DNA of 64,000 nucleotides from NCBI RefSeq assembly GCF_003332825.1, contig NZ_QIRF01000004.1, positions 131,241 through 195,240 on the forward strand, written 5' to 3'. Below the pieces are notes generated by a model. The model was not told the origin of the DNA. It saw nothing but the letters and a program-made list of their open reading frames with translations, and made no database searches. Source of the DNA: Dyella sp. C9. Its GTDB lineage: Bacteria > Pseudomonadota > Gammaproteobacteria > Xanthomonadales > Rhodanobacteraceae. The translations under genes and the position numbers were made by a program. This document shows, piece after piece, positions 42,497 through 52,006 of this stretch. The stretch's first letter is position 1; each line of letters begins with the position of its first letter.

Positions 42497-43701
42497 ACAT
42501 GTCGACCCATACCACCATCGGTCGCACGCGCGCCTTCCTCACCGTGTTCCTCAAGGAGGTGAAGGAAAACCTGCGCGATCGCCGCACCATCGTCAGCGCC
42601 TTCCTTACCGGCCCGTTGCTGGGGCCGCTGATCCTGGTGATGCTGCTCAACATCACGCTCAACCGCGAATTCGACAAGGCCGAGAAGCCCTTGCCGGTGC
42701 CGGTGATCGGTGCCGAGCACGCGCCCAACCTGATCGCCGCACTCAAGGCCGAGGGCATCGAACCGCAGCCGGCCATCGCCAACCCGGAAGCCGCCGTGCG
42801 CAAGCAGGATGCCGACGTGGTGCTGCGCATCTCCCCCGACTACGCCACCGCGTGGCGCAAGGGCGAGGCGGTGCAGGTGGAGCTGATCTACGACTCCTCG
42901 CAACGCGATGCGAATACCGCGGTCGAGCGCATCGCCCAGCTGGTGGAAAGCTATGCCCGCCAGCAAGGCGCGATGCGCCTGGTATCGCGCGGGCTTTCGC
43001 CCACGGTCGCATGGCCGGTGGTGGCGGCACGCCGCGACCAGGCGACTGCGCAGGCGCGTGCGGCGCTGATGTTCTCGATCCTGCCGTACTTCTTCGTGCT
43101 CACCGTGTTCATGGGCGGCATGTACCTGGCCATCGATCTCACCGCGGGCGAGCGCGAGCGGCAGTCGCTGGAACCGCTGTTCGCCAACCCGGTGCCGCGC
43201 TGGAAGATCCTGGCCGGCAAGCTGGCGGCGATCTGCGTGTTTTCCGCGGCCAGCCTGCTGATCAGCCTCGCGGCGTTCGGCGTGGTGGGACGCTTCATAC
43301 CCACCGAGAAGCTTGGCATGGAGCTGGATCTTGGCCTGCGTTTCGGCAGCGAGGTGCTGTTGCTGATGCTGCCGTTGATCCTGCTGCTGGCGGCACTGCA
43401 GTCGATGGTGGCTGCGTTCGCCAAGAGCTATCGCGAGGCGCAGACCTACCTGTCGCTGCTGATGTTCGTGCCGGTGATCCCGAGCATCCTGCTCTCCACC
43501 ATGCCGATCAAGTCGCAGGCGTGGATGTACGCCGTGCCTTTGCTCGGCCAGCACCTGGGCATCATGCAGTTGTTGCGCGGCGATGCCGTCGAGCCACAGC
43601 AGCTGGGCCTGTGCCTGGCCGGCAGCCTGCTCGCCGCCGCCGTGGCGGTGCTGGCCACGGCCAGGCTGTACCAGTCCGAACGCCTGGCCATCTCGGGCTG
43701 A
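42493..43701 (+). CDS. ABC-2 exporter permease, NatB-like
   Basis: A 402-residue protein with one N-terminal helix, a periplasmic domain of about 150 residues (VPVIGAEHAPNLIAALKAEGIEPQP...), then five to six helices with the ERERQSLEPLFANPVPRWKILAGKLAA motif typical of NatB/CcmB-like ABC-2 permeases. Works with the NatA-like ATPase. Sodium export is shown for B. subtilis NatAB; other substrates are possible. Confidence 0.9.
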   Translation: MNMSTHTTIGRTRAFLTVFLKEVKENLRDRRTIVSAFLTGPLLGPLILVMLLNITLNREFDKAEKPLPVPVIGAEHAPNLIAALKAEGIEPQPAIANPEAAVRKQDADVVLRISPDYATAWRKGEAVQVELIYDSSQRDANTAVERIAQLVESYARQQGAMRLVSRGLSPTVAWPVVAARRDQATAQARAALMFSILPYFFVLTVFMGGMYLAIDLTAGERERQSLEPLFANPVPRWKILAGKLAAICVFSAASLLISLAAFGVVGRFIPTEKLGMELDLGLRFGSEVLLLMLPLILLLAALQSMVAAFAKSYREAQTYLSLLMFVPVIPSILLSTMPIKSQAWMYAVPLLGQHLGIMQLLRGDAVEPQQLGLCLAGSLLAAAVAVLATARLYQSERLAISG

Positions 43702-43710
43702 CGCCTTTAG

Positions 43711-43771
43711 CTCCTTCTCCCCCTCCGGGGAGAAGGCTGGGATGAGGGGTGGGTACTTGCGGTAGTGCACC
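43711..43771. repeat. Intergenic hairpin repeat, CTCTCC/GGAGAG family, copies after natB
   Basis: CTTCTCCcccTCCGGGGAGAAG followed by GGATGAGGGGTGGGTACTTGC. A second, inverted element (CCCTCACCCCAACCCTCTCC, then AGGGGCGAGAGGG) lies 40 bases on at 43808-43847. Together they fill the gap before the M49-like gene and match the element at 569-604. Confidence 0.75.
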
Positions 43772-43807
43772 GGCTAGGCCGACATGGATCCGGGCTTTCG
43801 CAAGATC

Positions 43808-43847
43808 GCCCCTCACCCCAACCCTCTCCCCAAAGGGGCGAGAGGGA
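43808..43847. repeat. Intergenic hairpin repeat, inverted copy
   Basis: Reverse-orientation partner of the preceding element; the pair could form a large cruciform and end natAB transcription. Confidence 0.7.
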
Positions 43848-43887
43848 GGTCGCGCTAAGATGCCGTTTTCTCTGATCGGAAACGCCC

Positions 43888-45591
43888 ATGCGCCGCCACC
43901 TGCTTGCCCTCAGTCTCATCGCCGCCCTGGCCGCCTGCAGCTCGCACGACAACACGCCGGCTGCGCAGTCGTCGACGCCGGCACCGGCCGCCACCGCTCC
44001 GGCTGCACCGCCGCCGCCGAGCACCGATGCCGACAACGCCGCGCAGCGCATGGCCAACTACGCCACGGTGAAGCTCACCGCCGATCTTTCGGGCTTCGAT
44101 GACAAGCAGAAGCAGATGATCGCGCTGCTGATCGAGGCCGCCGACGTCACCAACGACATCTACTGGCAGCAATCGTGGGGTGACAAGGCCGCGTTGATGG
44201 CGCGCATTCCCGACGAGGTGACCCGTCGGTTTGCCGAGATGAACTACGGTCCGTGGGATCGCCTGGACAACGACCAGCCCTTCGTCGCCGGCGTGGGGCC
44301 GCGTCCGGCGGGCGCGCAGTTCTATCCGGCCGACATGAGCAAGGACGAGTTCGAAAAGGCCGATCTCAAGGACAAGGCCGCGCTTTACACGCTGCTGCGC
44401 CGCGACGCGCAGGGCAAGCTGGTCACCGTGCCCTATCACGAGGCCTACAAGGCCGACCTCGATCGCGCCGCCGGCCTGTTGCGCCAGGCCGCCGAACTCT
44501 CTTCCGACAAGGAATTCGCCGGCTACCTGAAGAAGCGCGCCGATGCCCTGCAGAGCGACGACTACCGCCCCAGCGACTTCGCCTGGATGTCGATGAAGAA
44601 CAATCCGGTCGATATCGTGATCGGCCCGATCGAAACCTACGAAGACCAGCTGTACGGCTACAAGGCCAGCTACGAGAGCTACGTGCTGGTGAAGGACCAG
44701 GCATGGAGCGCCAAGCTGGCACGCTTCGCCAAGTACCTTCCCGAACTGCAGCGCGAGCTGCCGGTGGACGACAAGTACAAGGCCGAGAAGCCCGGTTCCG
44801 ACGCTGATCTCAACGCGTACTTCGCGGTGTATTACGCCGGCGACGCCAATGTCGGCGCCAAGACCATCGCCATCAACCTGCCCAACGACGAAGAAGTGCA
44901 GCTGAAGAAGGGCACCCGCCGTCTGCAGCTGGAGAACGTGATGCAGGCGAAGTTCGACAAGATCATGCTGCCCATCGCCAAGGAGCTGATCGCCGACGAC
45001 CAGCAGTCGCACCTCACCTTCGATGCGTTCTTCGAGAACACCATGTTCCACGAAGTGGCGCACGGGCTCGGCATCAAGAACACGCTGACCGGCAAGGGCA
45101 TGGTGCGCACCGCGCTGAAGGATCAGGCCTCCAGCTTCGAGGAAGGCAAGGCCGACATCCTGGGCCTGTACATGGTCAGCAAGCTGGCCGAGAAGGGCGA
45201 GCTGGACAAGTCCAAGCTGATGGACAACTACGTCACCTTCCTGGCCGGCATCCTGCGCTCGGTGCGTTTCGGCGCCAGCGATGCCCATGCGAAGGCGAAC
45301 ATGGTGCGCTTCAACTTCTTCCAGCAGCAGGGCGCCTTCACCCGCGATCCCGCCACAGGTCGTTACCGCGTGGACTTCGACAAGATGACTGCCGCGATGA
45401 ACGCGCTGTCGGCCAAGCTGCTCACCATCCAGGGCGACGGTGATTACGACGCCGCCAAGCAGCTCACCGACCGCATGGGCAACGTGGACGCCACCCTGGC
45501 CGGCGATCTCAAGCGGCTGGATGCGGCAAAGATCCCGGTCGACATCACCTTCGACCAGGGCCTGGACACACTGGGCCTCAGCAAGCCGTAA
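43888..45591 (+). CDS. M49-like (dipeptidyl-peptidase III-related) zinc hydrolase, lipoprotein
   Basis: A 567-residue protein with lipobox LAAC (lipidated Cys17) and a Pro/Ala-rich linker. The zinc site is FHEVAHGLGIKNTLTG with HEVAH. The third ligand is probably the Glu pair in ASSFEEGKADILGLYM, 50 residues later. This EE-G-KAD arrangement is the M49 signature (EECRAD), but the first motif is a five-residue HExxH rather than the HELLGH of true DPP III. Relatives are annotated as Zn-dependent hydrolases or DPP3-like, with a few fused to NUDIX domains. Substrate unknown; a peptide exopeptidase is most likely. Confidence 0.85.
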   Translation: MRRHLLALSLIAALAACSSHDNTPAAQSSTPAPAATAPAAPPPPSTDADNAAQRMANYATVKLTADLSGFDDKQKQMIALLIEAADVTNDIYWQQSWGDKAALMARIPDEVTRRFAEMNYGPWDRLDNDQPFVAGVGPRPAGAQFYPADMSKDEFEKADLKDKAALYTLLRRDAQGKLVTVPYHEAYKADLDRAAGLLRQAAELSSDKEFAGYLKKRADALQSDDYRPSDFAWMSMKNNPVDIVIGPIETYEDQLYGYKASYESYVLVKDQAWSAKLARFAKYLPELQRELPVDDKYKAEKPGSDADLNAYFAVYYAGDANVGAKTIAINLPNDEEVQLKKGTRRLQLENVMQAKFDKIMLPIAKELIADDQQSHLTFDAFFENTMFHEVAHGLGIKNTLTGKGMVRTALKDQASSFEEGKADILGLYMVSKLAEKGELDKSKLMDNYVTFLAGILRSVRFGASDAHAKANMVRFNFFQQQGAFTRDPATGRYRVDFDKMTAAMNALSAKLLTIQGDGDYDAAKQLTDRMGNVDATLAGDLKRLDAAKIPVDITFDQGLDTLGLSKP

Positions 45592-45660
45592 CGACGCAGC
45601 GCGCGGACCTGGCGATATCCCGCACGCCAGGTCCACGCGTTCCGCTACCGAGACGCGATG

Positions 45661-45846
45661 CAGGTGCGCACCCTGTGCGCGACCCTGACGCCAGGGACCG
45701 TTACGGCGTCATCGCTGCGTAGGCTTTTCGCGCACAGAGCCTGCCCTGAACCCGATTCAGGGGTGCGCTCCTACAGAGAGGGGACTGCCAGGGTACCGGC
45801 CACGCTTCGGCGGTGCCGTTGTAGGAGTGCACCCTGTGCGCGACCC
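45661..45846. repeat. GTAGGAGYGC...CTGTGCGCGACC repeats, cluster
   Basis: Two direct copies (CAGGTGCGCACCCTGTGCGCGACC at 45661-45684 and GTAGGAGTGCACCCTGTGCGCGACC from 45821) flank an inverted one (TTCGCGCACAGAGCC, then GGGTGCGCTCCTACAG). This is an intergenic array between two convergent genes, probably REP-like. The 264-base gap holds nothing else. Confidence 0.75.
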
Positions 45847-45855
45847 CGGCCTGAC

Positions 45856-46716
45856 TCAGTCTTCCGTTCCGAGATGCGCCCGCGCCCAGGCGGCCACTGC
45901 GTCAGGGTGTTCCAGGTGCAGGTGGTGGCCGCCGTCCATGTGCTTCACGGTGATGTCGCGCACACAGGCGGCGCGTGCCTGCATCATCGGGCTGGGCAGG
46001 TACGGGGTATCCGGATGTGCCAGCAGCAGGGCGGTGGGCGCTTCGATGCCGTGCAGCAGGGACAACACCTGCGATTCGGCGGCGCGCAGGACCGACGGCC
46101 GGTTGAGGCGTGCATCGCTGCGCCAGCGCCAGCCATCCTCATGCTGGCGCAATCCGCGCTCGACGATGGGGCGCGCCTGCTCGGCGGGCAGGCCGCTGGC
46201 CATGGTGCGTGCACTGATCGCCAGCTCCACCGAGGGAAACGCGCGCAGCGAGCGCCCGGTGGCATGGCTGGCCATGGCATCGCGGAAGCGGCGCAAGGTG
46301 TGGTGGCCGTCGTCGGCGACCGGGCCGAGGCTCTCGATCAGCAGCAGGCGGTCGATGCGTTCGGGCGCTGCCGCGGCCAGCAGCGCGGCAACACCGGCGC
46401 CCAGCGAATGCCCCAGCAGGTGATGGCGCGGCAGGCCCATGGCCGCGCTGGCCGCCAGCACGGTGCGCACGTAGTCGATGAAGTGGTACGGCACGCCGGC
46501 GGGCAGGTGGTCCGAGTGACCGTGTCCGGGCAATTCCAGCGCGATGACCTGCCAGCGGTCCGCCAGCCGGGGTGCCAGTTCGGCGAAGCTGCCGGCATTG
46601 TCCAGCCAGCCGTGCAAAGCCATCAGCGGCGGCAGCCCGTCGCGCCCCCACACCAGCGCACGCAGGCGCAGGTGCGGCAGGATGATCTCGCGTTCGACCG
46701 GCGCCGATGTGCTCAT
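45856..46716 (-). CDS. Alpha/beta hydrolase
   Basis: A 286-residue hydrolase of the alpha/beta-hydrolase_1 type. Oxyanion HGWLDNAGSF, nucleophile LLGHSLGAGVAALLAA (Ser near 107), acid in LLLAHPDTPYLPSP and His in MDGGHHLHLEHP. Many related proteins are serine esterases of unknown substrate (YbfF/ABHD-like). Start ATG overlaps the ferrochelatase stop (ATGA), making one operon with hemH. Confidence 0.9.
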   Translation of the reverse strand: MSTSAPVEREIILPHLRLRALVWGRDGLPPLMALHGWLDNAGSFAELAPRLADRWQVIALELPGHGHSDHLPAGVPYHFIDYVRTVLAASAAMGLPRHHLLGHSLGAGVAALLAAAAPERIDRLLLIESLGPVADDGHHTLRRFRDAMASHATGRSLRAFPSVELAISARTMASGLPAEQARPIVERGLRQHEDGWRWRSDARLNRPSVLRAAESQVLSLLHGIEAPTALLLAHPDTPYLPSPMMQARAACVRDITVKHMDGGHHLHLEHPDAVAAWARAHLGTED

Positions 46717-47768
46717 GCGTCGCGCCCGGCGAATTCCGGCCAGCCGCCGGCCTGGCGGCGCAGCAGTGCAGCCAGGCTGTCCACCTGGCCGTCCGAGTCG
46801 TTGAGGGCAGGGATGTACCGCAACGTCTCGCCGCCCGCCCCGCGGAAGAACTCGTGGTTCTGCATGGCGATTTCCTCCAGCGTCTCCAGGCAGTCGACCG
46901 CGAAGCCGGGACAGGCCACGTCCAGTGTCCTCACCCCGCCGCGCGCCAGTTCGCGCACGGTGGCATCGGTGTAGGGCTGCAGCCAGGTCTCGCGTCCCAC
47001 GCGCGACTGGAAGCTCATCAGCAGCTGCGATTCGTCCAGGCCCAGCCGCTGGCGCAGCGCGCGGGTGGTCGCCTCGCACTGCGCGCGGTACGGATCGCCC
47101 TCGCGCACGTAGCGTTCGGGAATACCGTGGAACGACAGCAGCAGGCGCTCCCCGCGGCCGTGGGTGGCCCACCATTGCTCGATGCTGCGGGCCAGCGCCT
47201 CGATGTGCGCCGGGTCGTCGTGATAGTCGTTGATCATGCGCAGCTCGGGCGGCCAGCGCAGCGACTTCAGCGCGTCAGCCACCGCGTCGATCACCGAGCC
47301 GGTGGAGGTCGCCGAGTACTGCGGGTACAGCGGCAGCACCAGCAGGCGGCGCATGCCCTCGCGCTGCAGTGCCTGGATCTGCGTCTGCACGGACGGCTGG
47401 CCGTAGCGCATGGCCAGCGCCACCCGCACCGGACCGGCGCACTGCTGCGTGAGCGCGTCCTGCAGGCGTGCCGCCAGGGCCTCGCTGCCGACCCGCAGCG
47501 GCGAGCCCTGCGGCGTCCAGATGCGTTGGTAGGCGTGCGCCGAACGGGCCGGCCGCACGCGCAGGATCACCCCGTGCAGGATCAGCCACCACAGCCAGCG
47601 GGGGTAGTCGATCACCCGGGGATCGCCAAGGAATTCCGCGAGATACGGGCGCACCGCGCTGGCCGTGGGGGCCGCTGGTGTGCCGAGGTTCACCAATAGC
47701 ACTGCAGCCTGAACGGGCTGGTCATGGGAAGTGCCGGCAGGGCCGGTATAGTCAGGGCTGCGTGGCAT
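46713..47768 (-). CDS. hemH: Ferrochelatase
   Basis: A 351-residue enzyme inserting Fe2+ into protoporphyrin IX in the last step of heme synthesis. Key segments: LLVNLGTPAAP at the N-terminus, the YSATSTGSVIDAV motif, the metal-binding His in LLSFHGIPERYVREGDPY, and the conserved Glu in PGFAVDCLETLEEI. I see no C-terminal Cys set for a 2Fe-2S cluster. Start at MPRSPDYTGPAG. Divergent from the SYLF-domain gene. Confidence 0.95.
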   Translation of the reverse strand: MPRSPDYTGPAGTSHDQPVQAAVLLVNLGTPAAPTASAVRPYLAEFLGDPRVIDYPRWLWWLILHGVILRVRPARSAHAYQRIWTPQGSPLRVGSEALAARLQDALTQQCAGPVRVALAMRYGQPSVQTQIQALQREGMRRLLVLPLYPQYSATSTGSVIDAVADALKSLRWPPELRMINDYHDDPAHIEALARSIEQWWATHGRGERLLLSFHGIPERYVREGDPYRAQCEATTRALRQRLGLDESQLLMSFQSRVGRETWLQPYTDATVRELARGGVRTLDVACPGFAVDCLETLEEIAMQNHEFFRGAGGETLRYIPALNDSDGQVDSLAALLRRQAGGWPEFAGRDA

Positions 47769-47876
47769 GGTGATGGCGGTGATGAAAACCGCCGCAGAGT
47801 CTGCCACAAGCCATTGGTGGCACCGCGCGAAGCATCGCCGCAGCCGGCCATCCCCCTTACCGCTCAGGAGTGCTCC

Positions 47877-48566
47877 ATGTTCAAGGCGTCGTTGCACCGG
47901 GTATTGCTTGCTACCTTGGTCCTGCTGCTGCCGGCGATGGCCGCGCATGCCGAGGACCCGCCGCTGGTGCGCGCCCAGAACTCGGTGCGCGTGCTCAACG
48001 AGATCATGCAGGCGCCGGACAAGGCCATTCCCTCCGACCTGCTGAAGGAGGCCAAGGCCATCGCGGTGATCCCCGACCTGCTCAAGGTGGGCTTCATCTT
48101 CGGCGGCCGCCGCGGCGAGGGCCTGATTTCGGTGAAGGGTCCGGACGGCACCTGGTCCAACCCCAGTTTCATCACCATGACCGGTGGCAGCGTGGGCTTC
48201 CAGGCGGGTGCCTCGTCCACCGACGTGATCCTGGTGTTCCGCACCCAGCGCGGCGTGGATTCGATCGTCAACGGCAAATTCACCCTGGGTGCCGATGCCG
48301 CTGCCGCGGCCGGCCCGGTGGGTCGCACGGCCCAGGCCTCCACCGACAGCGATTTCAAGGCGGAGATCTACTCCTATTCGCGTTCGCGCGGCCTGTTCGC
48401 CGGCGTGGCCCTGGATGGCTCGGCCCTGCGCATCGACTACGACGCCAACGAGTCCATCTACGGCAAGGGCGTGACGCCGCGCCGCATCTTCGAGGGCGGA
48501 GTCAGCAATGTCCCGGGTCCGGTGGTCGATTTCAGGGACCGCCTGGAGGAGTACACTCAGCGTTGA
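47877..48566 (+). CDS. SYLF-domain (Ysc84-like) lipid-binding secreted protein
   Basis: A 229-residue protein with signal peptide ([25 protein letters not shown]). The SYLF/Ysc84 core includes [48 protein letters not shown] and [27 protein letters not shown]. Family members bind phosphoinositides or other lipids; the bacterial role is not clear. A good AGGAG site precedes the ATG. 67 bases before tatA, perhaps with its own terminator-less transcript. Confidence 0.9.
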   Translation: MFKASLHRVLLATLVLLLPAMAAHAEDPPLVRAQNSVRVLNEIMQAPDKAIPSDLLKEAKAIAVIPDLLKVGFIFGGRRGEGLISVKGPDGTWSNPSFITMTGGSVGFQAGASSTDVILVFRTQRGVDSIVNGKFTLGADAAAAAGPVGRTAQASTDSDFKAEIYSYSRSRGLFAGVALDGSALRIDYDANESIYGKGVTPRRIFEGGVSNVPGPVVDFRDRLEEYTQR

Positions 48567-48633
48567 TGTGGAGCGGCGGCGCGAGGGCGCGACGCCTGCG
48601 TTCCGCCGCTTTGACGTCTCTGAGGCCCGATTC

Positions 48634-48864
48634 ATGAGCATTACCCATCTACTCATCCTGCTCGTCGTCGTCGTGCTGATCTTCGGCACCAAGAAACTTC
48701 GCAACATCGGCTCCGATCTCGGCGGCGCCGTGCGTGACTTCAAGAAGGGTCTGGATGGCGACGAACAAGCCAAGCCCACGGATCCGAACGAGCGCCTGCG
48801 CGCCGATCCGCCGCCGGCCAGCTCCCAGACCCAGAGCCAGCACGACACCACCGAAACCAAGTAA
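48634..48864 (+). CDS. tatA: Sec-independent protein translocase TatA
   Basis: A 76-residue pore-forming Tat subunit: N-terminal helix ([20 protein letters not shown]) with the [10 protein letters not shown] hinge, an amphipathic helix and a charged, disordered tail. First gene of tatABC, which exports folded proteins with twin-arginine signals. Good match to family length. Confidence 0.95.
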   Translation: MSITHLLILLVVVVLIFGTKKLRNIGSDLGGAVRDFKKGLDGDEQAKPTDPNERLRADPPPASSQTQSQHDTTETK

Positions 48865-48882
48865 GGCGACGGGTCACGGGTC

Positions 48883-49251
48883 ATGATCGAGATCAGCTTT
48901 GGCAAGCTGGTACTGCTCGCGCTCGTCGCGCTGATCGTGCTGGGTCCGGAAAAGCTGCCCCACGCGGCCCGCACGGCGGGTGCCCTGCTGCGCCGCGTGC
49001 GCACCGGCTGGGACAGCGTGCGCGCCGAAGTGGAGCGTGAGTTGCAGGTGGAGGAGATCCGCACGCAGGCCCGTGAGGCCGCCGCCCGCGCCCAGGCTGC
49101 CCAGGCCGAGCTGGACGAAACCCTGCGCAAGATGCGTCCCACCGGTGGCGCCCAGGCTCCTGCGCCGAATGCCGCCGAGCCCGCTGCGACCGTGGCCGAA
49201 ACGACCGCCGAGGCCGATCCGGTGAAGGAGCCCCCGCATGGCAGCGCCTGA
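48883..49251 (+). CDS. tatB: Sec-independent protein translocase TatB
   Basis: A 122-residue partner of TatC in substrate recognition. Starts MIEISFGKLVLLALVALIVLGPEKLP with the conserved Glu and GPEKLP hinge, then a long amphipathic helix (ELQVEEIRTQAREAAARAQA) and an Ala/Pro-rich tail. Overlaps the tatC start by 14 bases. Confidence 0.94.
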   Translation: MIEISFGKLVLLALVALIVLGPEKLPHAARTAGALLRRVRTGWDSVRAEVERELQVEEIRTQAREAAARAQAAQAELDETLRKMRPTGGAQAPAPNAAEPAATVAETTAEADPVKEPPHGSA

Positions 49252-50002
49252 GCTGGAAGGCCCGGACCAGGGCGGGGTGGAAGAGAGCCTGTTCTCGCAC
49301 CTGATCGAACTGCGCTCGCGGCTGCTGCGCGCCATCGTCACCGTGCTGGTGGTGCTGGCGGCACTGATCCCGTTCGCCAACCGCCTGTACACCGAACTGG
49401 CCGCACCGCTGGTCTCGCGGTTGCCGGCAGGCGCACACCTGATCGCCACCGAAGTGGCCAGTCCGTTCGTGACGCCGCTGAAGCTGGCGTTCTACGCGGC
49501 GCTGTTCATCAGCATGCCGATGATCGTCTACCAGCTGTGGGCCTTCGTCAGCCCCGGCCTGTACCGCAACGAGAAACGGCTCGCGCGACCGCTGCTGGTG
49601 GCTGCGTTGCTGCTGTTCTACCTGGGCTGTGCATTCGCCTATTTTCTGGTGCTGCCGGCGGCCTTCCGTTTCCTCACCGCGGTGACTCCGCAGGGTGTGG
49701 AAATGATGACCGACATCACGCATTACCTGGACTTCGTGATGCTGATGTTCTTCGCCTTCGGCCTGTGTTTCGAGGTGCCGGTGGCGGTGGTGATCCTCGC
49801 TGCGATCGGCGTGGTCAATCTCGAGCAGCTGCGCAGCGGGCGGCGTTACGCCGTCGTCGGCGCGTTCACGATCGCGGCCTTCATCACGCCGCCTGACATC
49901 ACTTCGATGATCATGCTGGCGATCCCGATGTGCCTGCTCTACGAGCTGGGCGTGCTGGCGGTGCGCTGGCTGCTCAAGCCCACCAGCGCGGAGGCCACGT
50001 GA
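49238..50002 (+). CDS. tatC: Sec-independent protein translocase TatC
   Basis: A 254-residue, six-helix Tat receptor. SHLIELRSRLLRA at the N-terminus holds the conserved Glu of the substrate-binding site, and FYAALFISMPMIVYQLWAFVSPGLYRNEKR is the family signature. Translationally coupled to tatB by overlap and to the cupin gene by GTGA. Full length. Confidence 0.96.
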   Translation: MAAPELEGPDQGGVEESLFSHLIELRSRLLRAIVTVLVVLAALIPFANRLYTELAAPLVSRLPAGAHLIATEVASPFVTPLKLAFYAALFISMPMIVYQLWAFVSPGLYRNEKRLARPLLVAALLLFYLGCAFAYFLVLPAAFRFLTAVTPQGVEMMTDITHYLDFVMLMFFAFGLCFEVPVAVVILAAIGVVNLEQLRSGRRYAVVGAFTIAAFITPPDITSMIMLAIPMCLLYELGVLAVRWLLKPTSAEAT

Positions 50003-50478
50003 ACGACGTCCCGGCCCGTGTCGAGGAACTGAAGTCTTTGCTGCAGTTGCAGCCCCATGTGGAAGGCGGTTGCTATCACCGGTTCTACCCGTCGCGCGCG
50101 GTGGGTGATGGGGACGGCACACGCCACCCGTTGAGCGCGATCCACTATCTGCTCGAGGCTGGCAGCGTCGGCAGCTGGCACCGCGTGGATGCCGAGGAAG
50201 CCTGGCATTTCGTCGAGGGCGACCCGCTGGAGCTGTTGATCTTCAGTCCGGCCAGCAAGAGCCTTGAGCGCTGCTGCCTTGGTCCGGTGGGCAACGGCTC
50301 GCGTCCGATGGCGGTGGTGCCGGCCGGTGCCTGGCAGGCCGCGCGCCCGCTCGGCCGCTATGCGCTGATGACCTGCCTGGTGGCTCCGGGCTTCGAATAC
50401 GAAGGGTTCGAGCTGATGGCGGAAGACAATCCGCTGGCCAGCCACCTGTCCGGACTGGCGCCCGAGATCCGTTTCTGA
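49999..50478 (+). CDS. DUF985-family cupin protein
   Basis: A 159-residue single-domain cupin. Metal-binding-like residues sit in EGGCYHRFYPS and GSWHRVDAEEAWHFVEGDPLELLIF, with the C-terminal VAPGFEYEGFELM strand typical of the family. It starts with GTG overlapping the tatC stop, so it is read with the tat operon. Function of DUF985 proteins is unknown; possible epimerase or dioxygenase fold. Confidence 0.88.
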   Translation: MNDVPARVEELKSLLQLQPHVEGGCYHRFYPSRAVGDGDGTRHPLSAIHYLLEAGSVGSWHRVDAEEAWHFVEGDPLELLIFSPASKSLERCCLGPVGNGSRPMAVVPAGAWQAARPLGRYALMTCLVAPGFEYEGFELMAEDNPLASHLSGLAPEIRF

Positions 50479-50517
50479 ACACGCGCTCGGCGCTCCCCGT
50501 GGGAAGCGCCGGACGGA

Positions 50518-51879
50518 TCAGTGCTGCGAGGCCGGCGCGCTGGGTGCCGTGCGGTTGAGCGCCAGGCCCTTGAGCACATTCAGCGCCTGCGACAGCGCGT
50601 AGTCCTGCGTGGCCAGCTTGGCGTTCTCGGCGCTGCCGTCGTTGTCGATGTCCTTGCCGCCCTTGCTGCCGTCCTCGTTGGCCAGGTGGTTGGGCAGGTC
50701 GGCCTCGGAGCTGATCAGGGTGACGGAGCTGTCGGCCTTGTTCACCGACAGGTCGGCCAGAGGGATGTCGGGCTTGATGCCCTCGGCCTGGATCGAGGTG
50801 CCGTTGGGCGTGTAGTAGCGGGCCGTGGTGATCTTCACCGCATGGTCGTTGTCCAGCGGCAGTACGGTCTGCACCACGCCCTTGCCGAAGGTGCGGCGAC
50901 CCATGATCAGCGCGCGGCGATTGTCCTTCAGCGCGCCGGAGACGATCTCGGCCGCCGAGGCGGTGCCATTGTCCACCAGCACCACCATCGGGGCGCCGTT
51001 GAGCAGGTCGCCCGGATGGGCCTCGAAGCTGAGGTTGGAGTCCTGCAGGCGGCCGCGGGTGGTGACGATGGTGCCGGAGTCGAGGAAGTCGTCGCTGACG
51101 CCGACCGCGGCGGTGAGCAGGCCGCCCGGATTGGAACGCAGGTCGAGGATGGCGCCCTTCTGCGGGCCGTTCTTGCGGATCAGGTCGCCGAGCTTCTTCT
51201 CCAGGTCGGCCGTGGTGTCGTCCTGGAACTGGCTGACGCGGATATAAGCGTAGCCGGGCTCGATCTCGCGCACCTTGACGCTGGTGACCGAGATGCGCTC
51301 ACGCACCAGCGGCAGGTCGATCGGCTTGTCGCTCTTCTCGTGCAGGATGGTGAGGGTGACCTTGGTGCCCGGATCGCCGCGCAATTCCTTGAACATCTCG
51401 TCGATGTTCTCCGAATCCACCGGCTTGCCGTCCACCTTGATGATGGTGTCGCCGGGCTTGATGCCGGCGCGGGCGGCGGGCGTGTCGTCGATCGGGGCGA
51501 TGATGCGCAGCGTGCCGTCCACCTGCAGCACTTCGATGCCCAGGCCGCCGTACTGGCCGGTGGTGTCCTCGTTGAGTTCGGCCAGGCCGTCCTTGTCCAG
51601 GTACTCGCTGTGCGGATCCAGCCCGGTGAGCATGCCGCTGATGGCGGCCTTCATCAGGGTCTTGTTGTCCACCGGCTCCACGTAGGCCTGGCGCACGATC
51701 TCGTAGACCCGGCTGAAATTGCGGATGTCGTCCAGGTCCACCTGGTCGGGTGCCGAAGCGGCTGCGGCGGGGCTGGCGGCCTGGGCCTTGCCGCCTGTGC
51801 TTTGCGCGGGCGCGGTCTGGGCTTGCGCCAACGGCGCCGCCAGCAACAGGACGGCCAGGCTCAAGGAAGGGAACCGCAT
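50518..51879 (-). CDS. Carboxy-terminal processing peptidase (S41A), CtpA-type
   Basis: A 453-residue periplasmic protease. Signal peptide MRFPSLSLAVLLLAAPLAQAQA, PDZ domain (about residues 105-185, with GLGIEVLQVDGTLRIIAPIDDTPAARAGIKPGDTIIKVDG), catalytic Ser in DNGTASAAEIVSGALKDNRRA and Lys in GRRTFGKGVVQTV. It trims envelope proteins, often peptidoglycan hydrolases. It follows an EnvC-type gene on the same strand, a common pairing that suggests control of cell-wall splitting. Confidence 0.94.
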   Translation of the reverse strand: MRFPSLSLAVLLLAAPLAQAQTAPAQSTGGKAQAASPAAAASAPDQVDLDDIRNFSRVYEIVRQAYVEPVDNKTLMKAAISGMLTGLDPHSEYLDKDGLAELNEDTTGQYGGLGIEVLQVDGTLRIIAPIDDTPAARAGIKPGDTIIKVDGKPVDSENIDEMFKELRGDPGTKVTLTILHEKSDKPIDLPLVRERISVTSVKVREIEPGYAYIRVSQFQDDTTADLEKKLGDLIRKNGPQKGAILDLRSNPGGLLTAAVGVSDDFLDSGTIVTTRGRLQDSNLSFEAHPGDLLNGAPMVVLVDNGTASAAEIVSGALKDNRRALIMGRRTFGKGVVQTVLPLDNDHAVKITTARYYTPNGTSIQAEGIKPDIPLADLSVNKADSSVTLISSEADLPNHLANEDGSKGGKDIDNDGSAENAKLATQDYALSQALNVLKGLALNRTAPSAPASQH

Positions 51880-52006
51880 GGATGGGGGACTCCGGAAAAA
51901 CAGTGGGGACGCTGCCGGCGGGCTGCCTGGGTGCTTGGACCGCCGGTTCTCGTCGAAATTCAATGCCATGGCCTTGAGATTAGCCTGCGACGGCGCGTAG
52001 CCGGCG

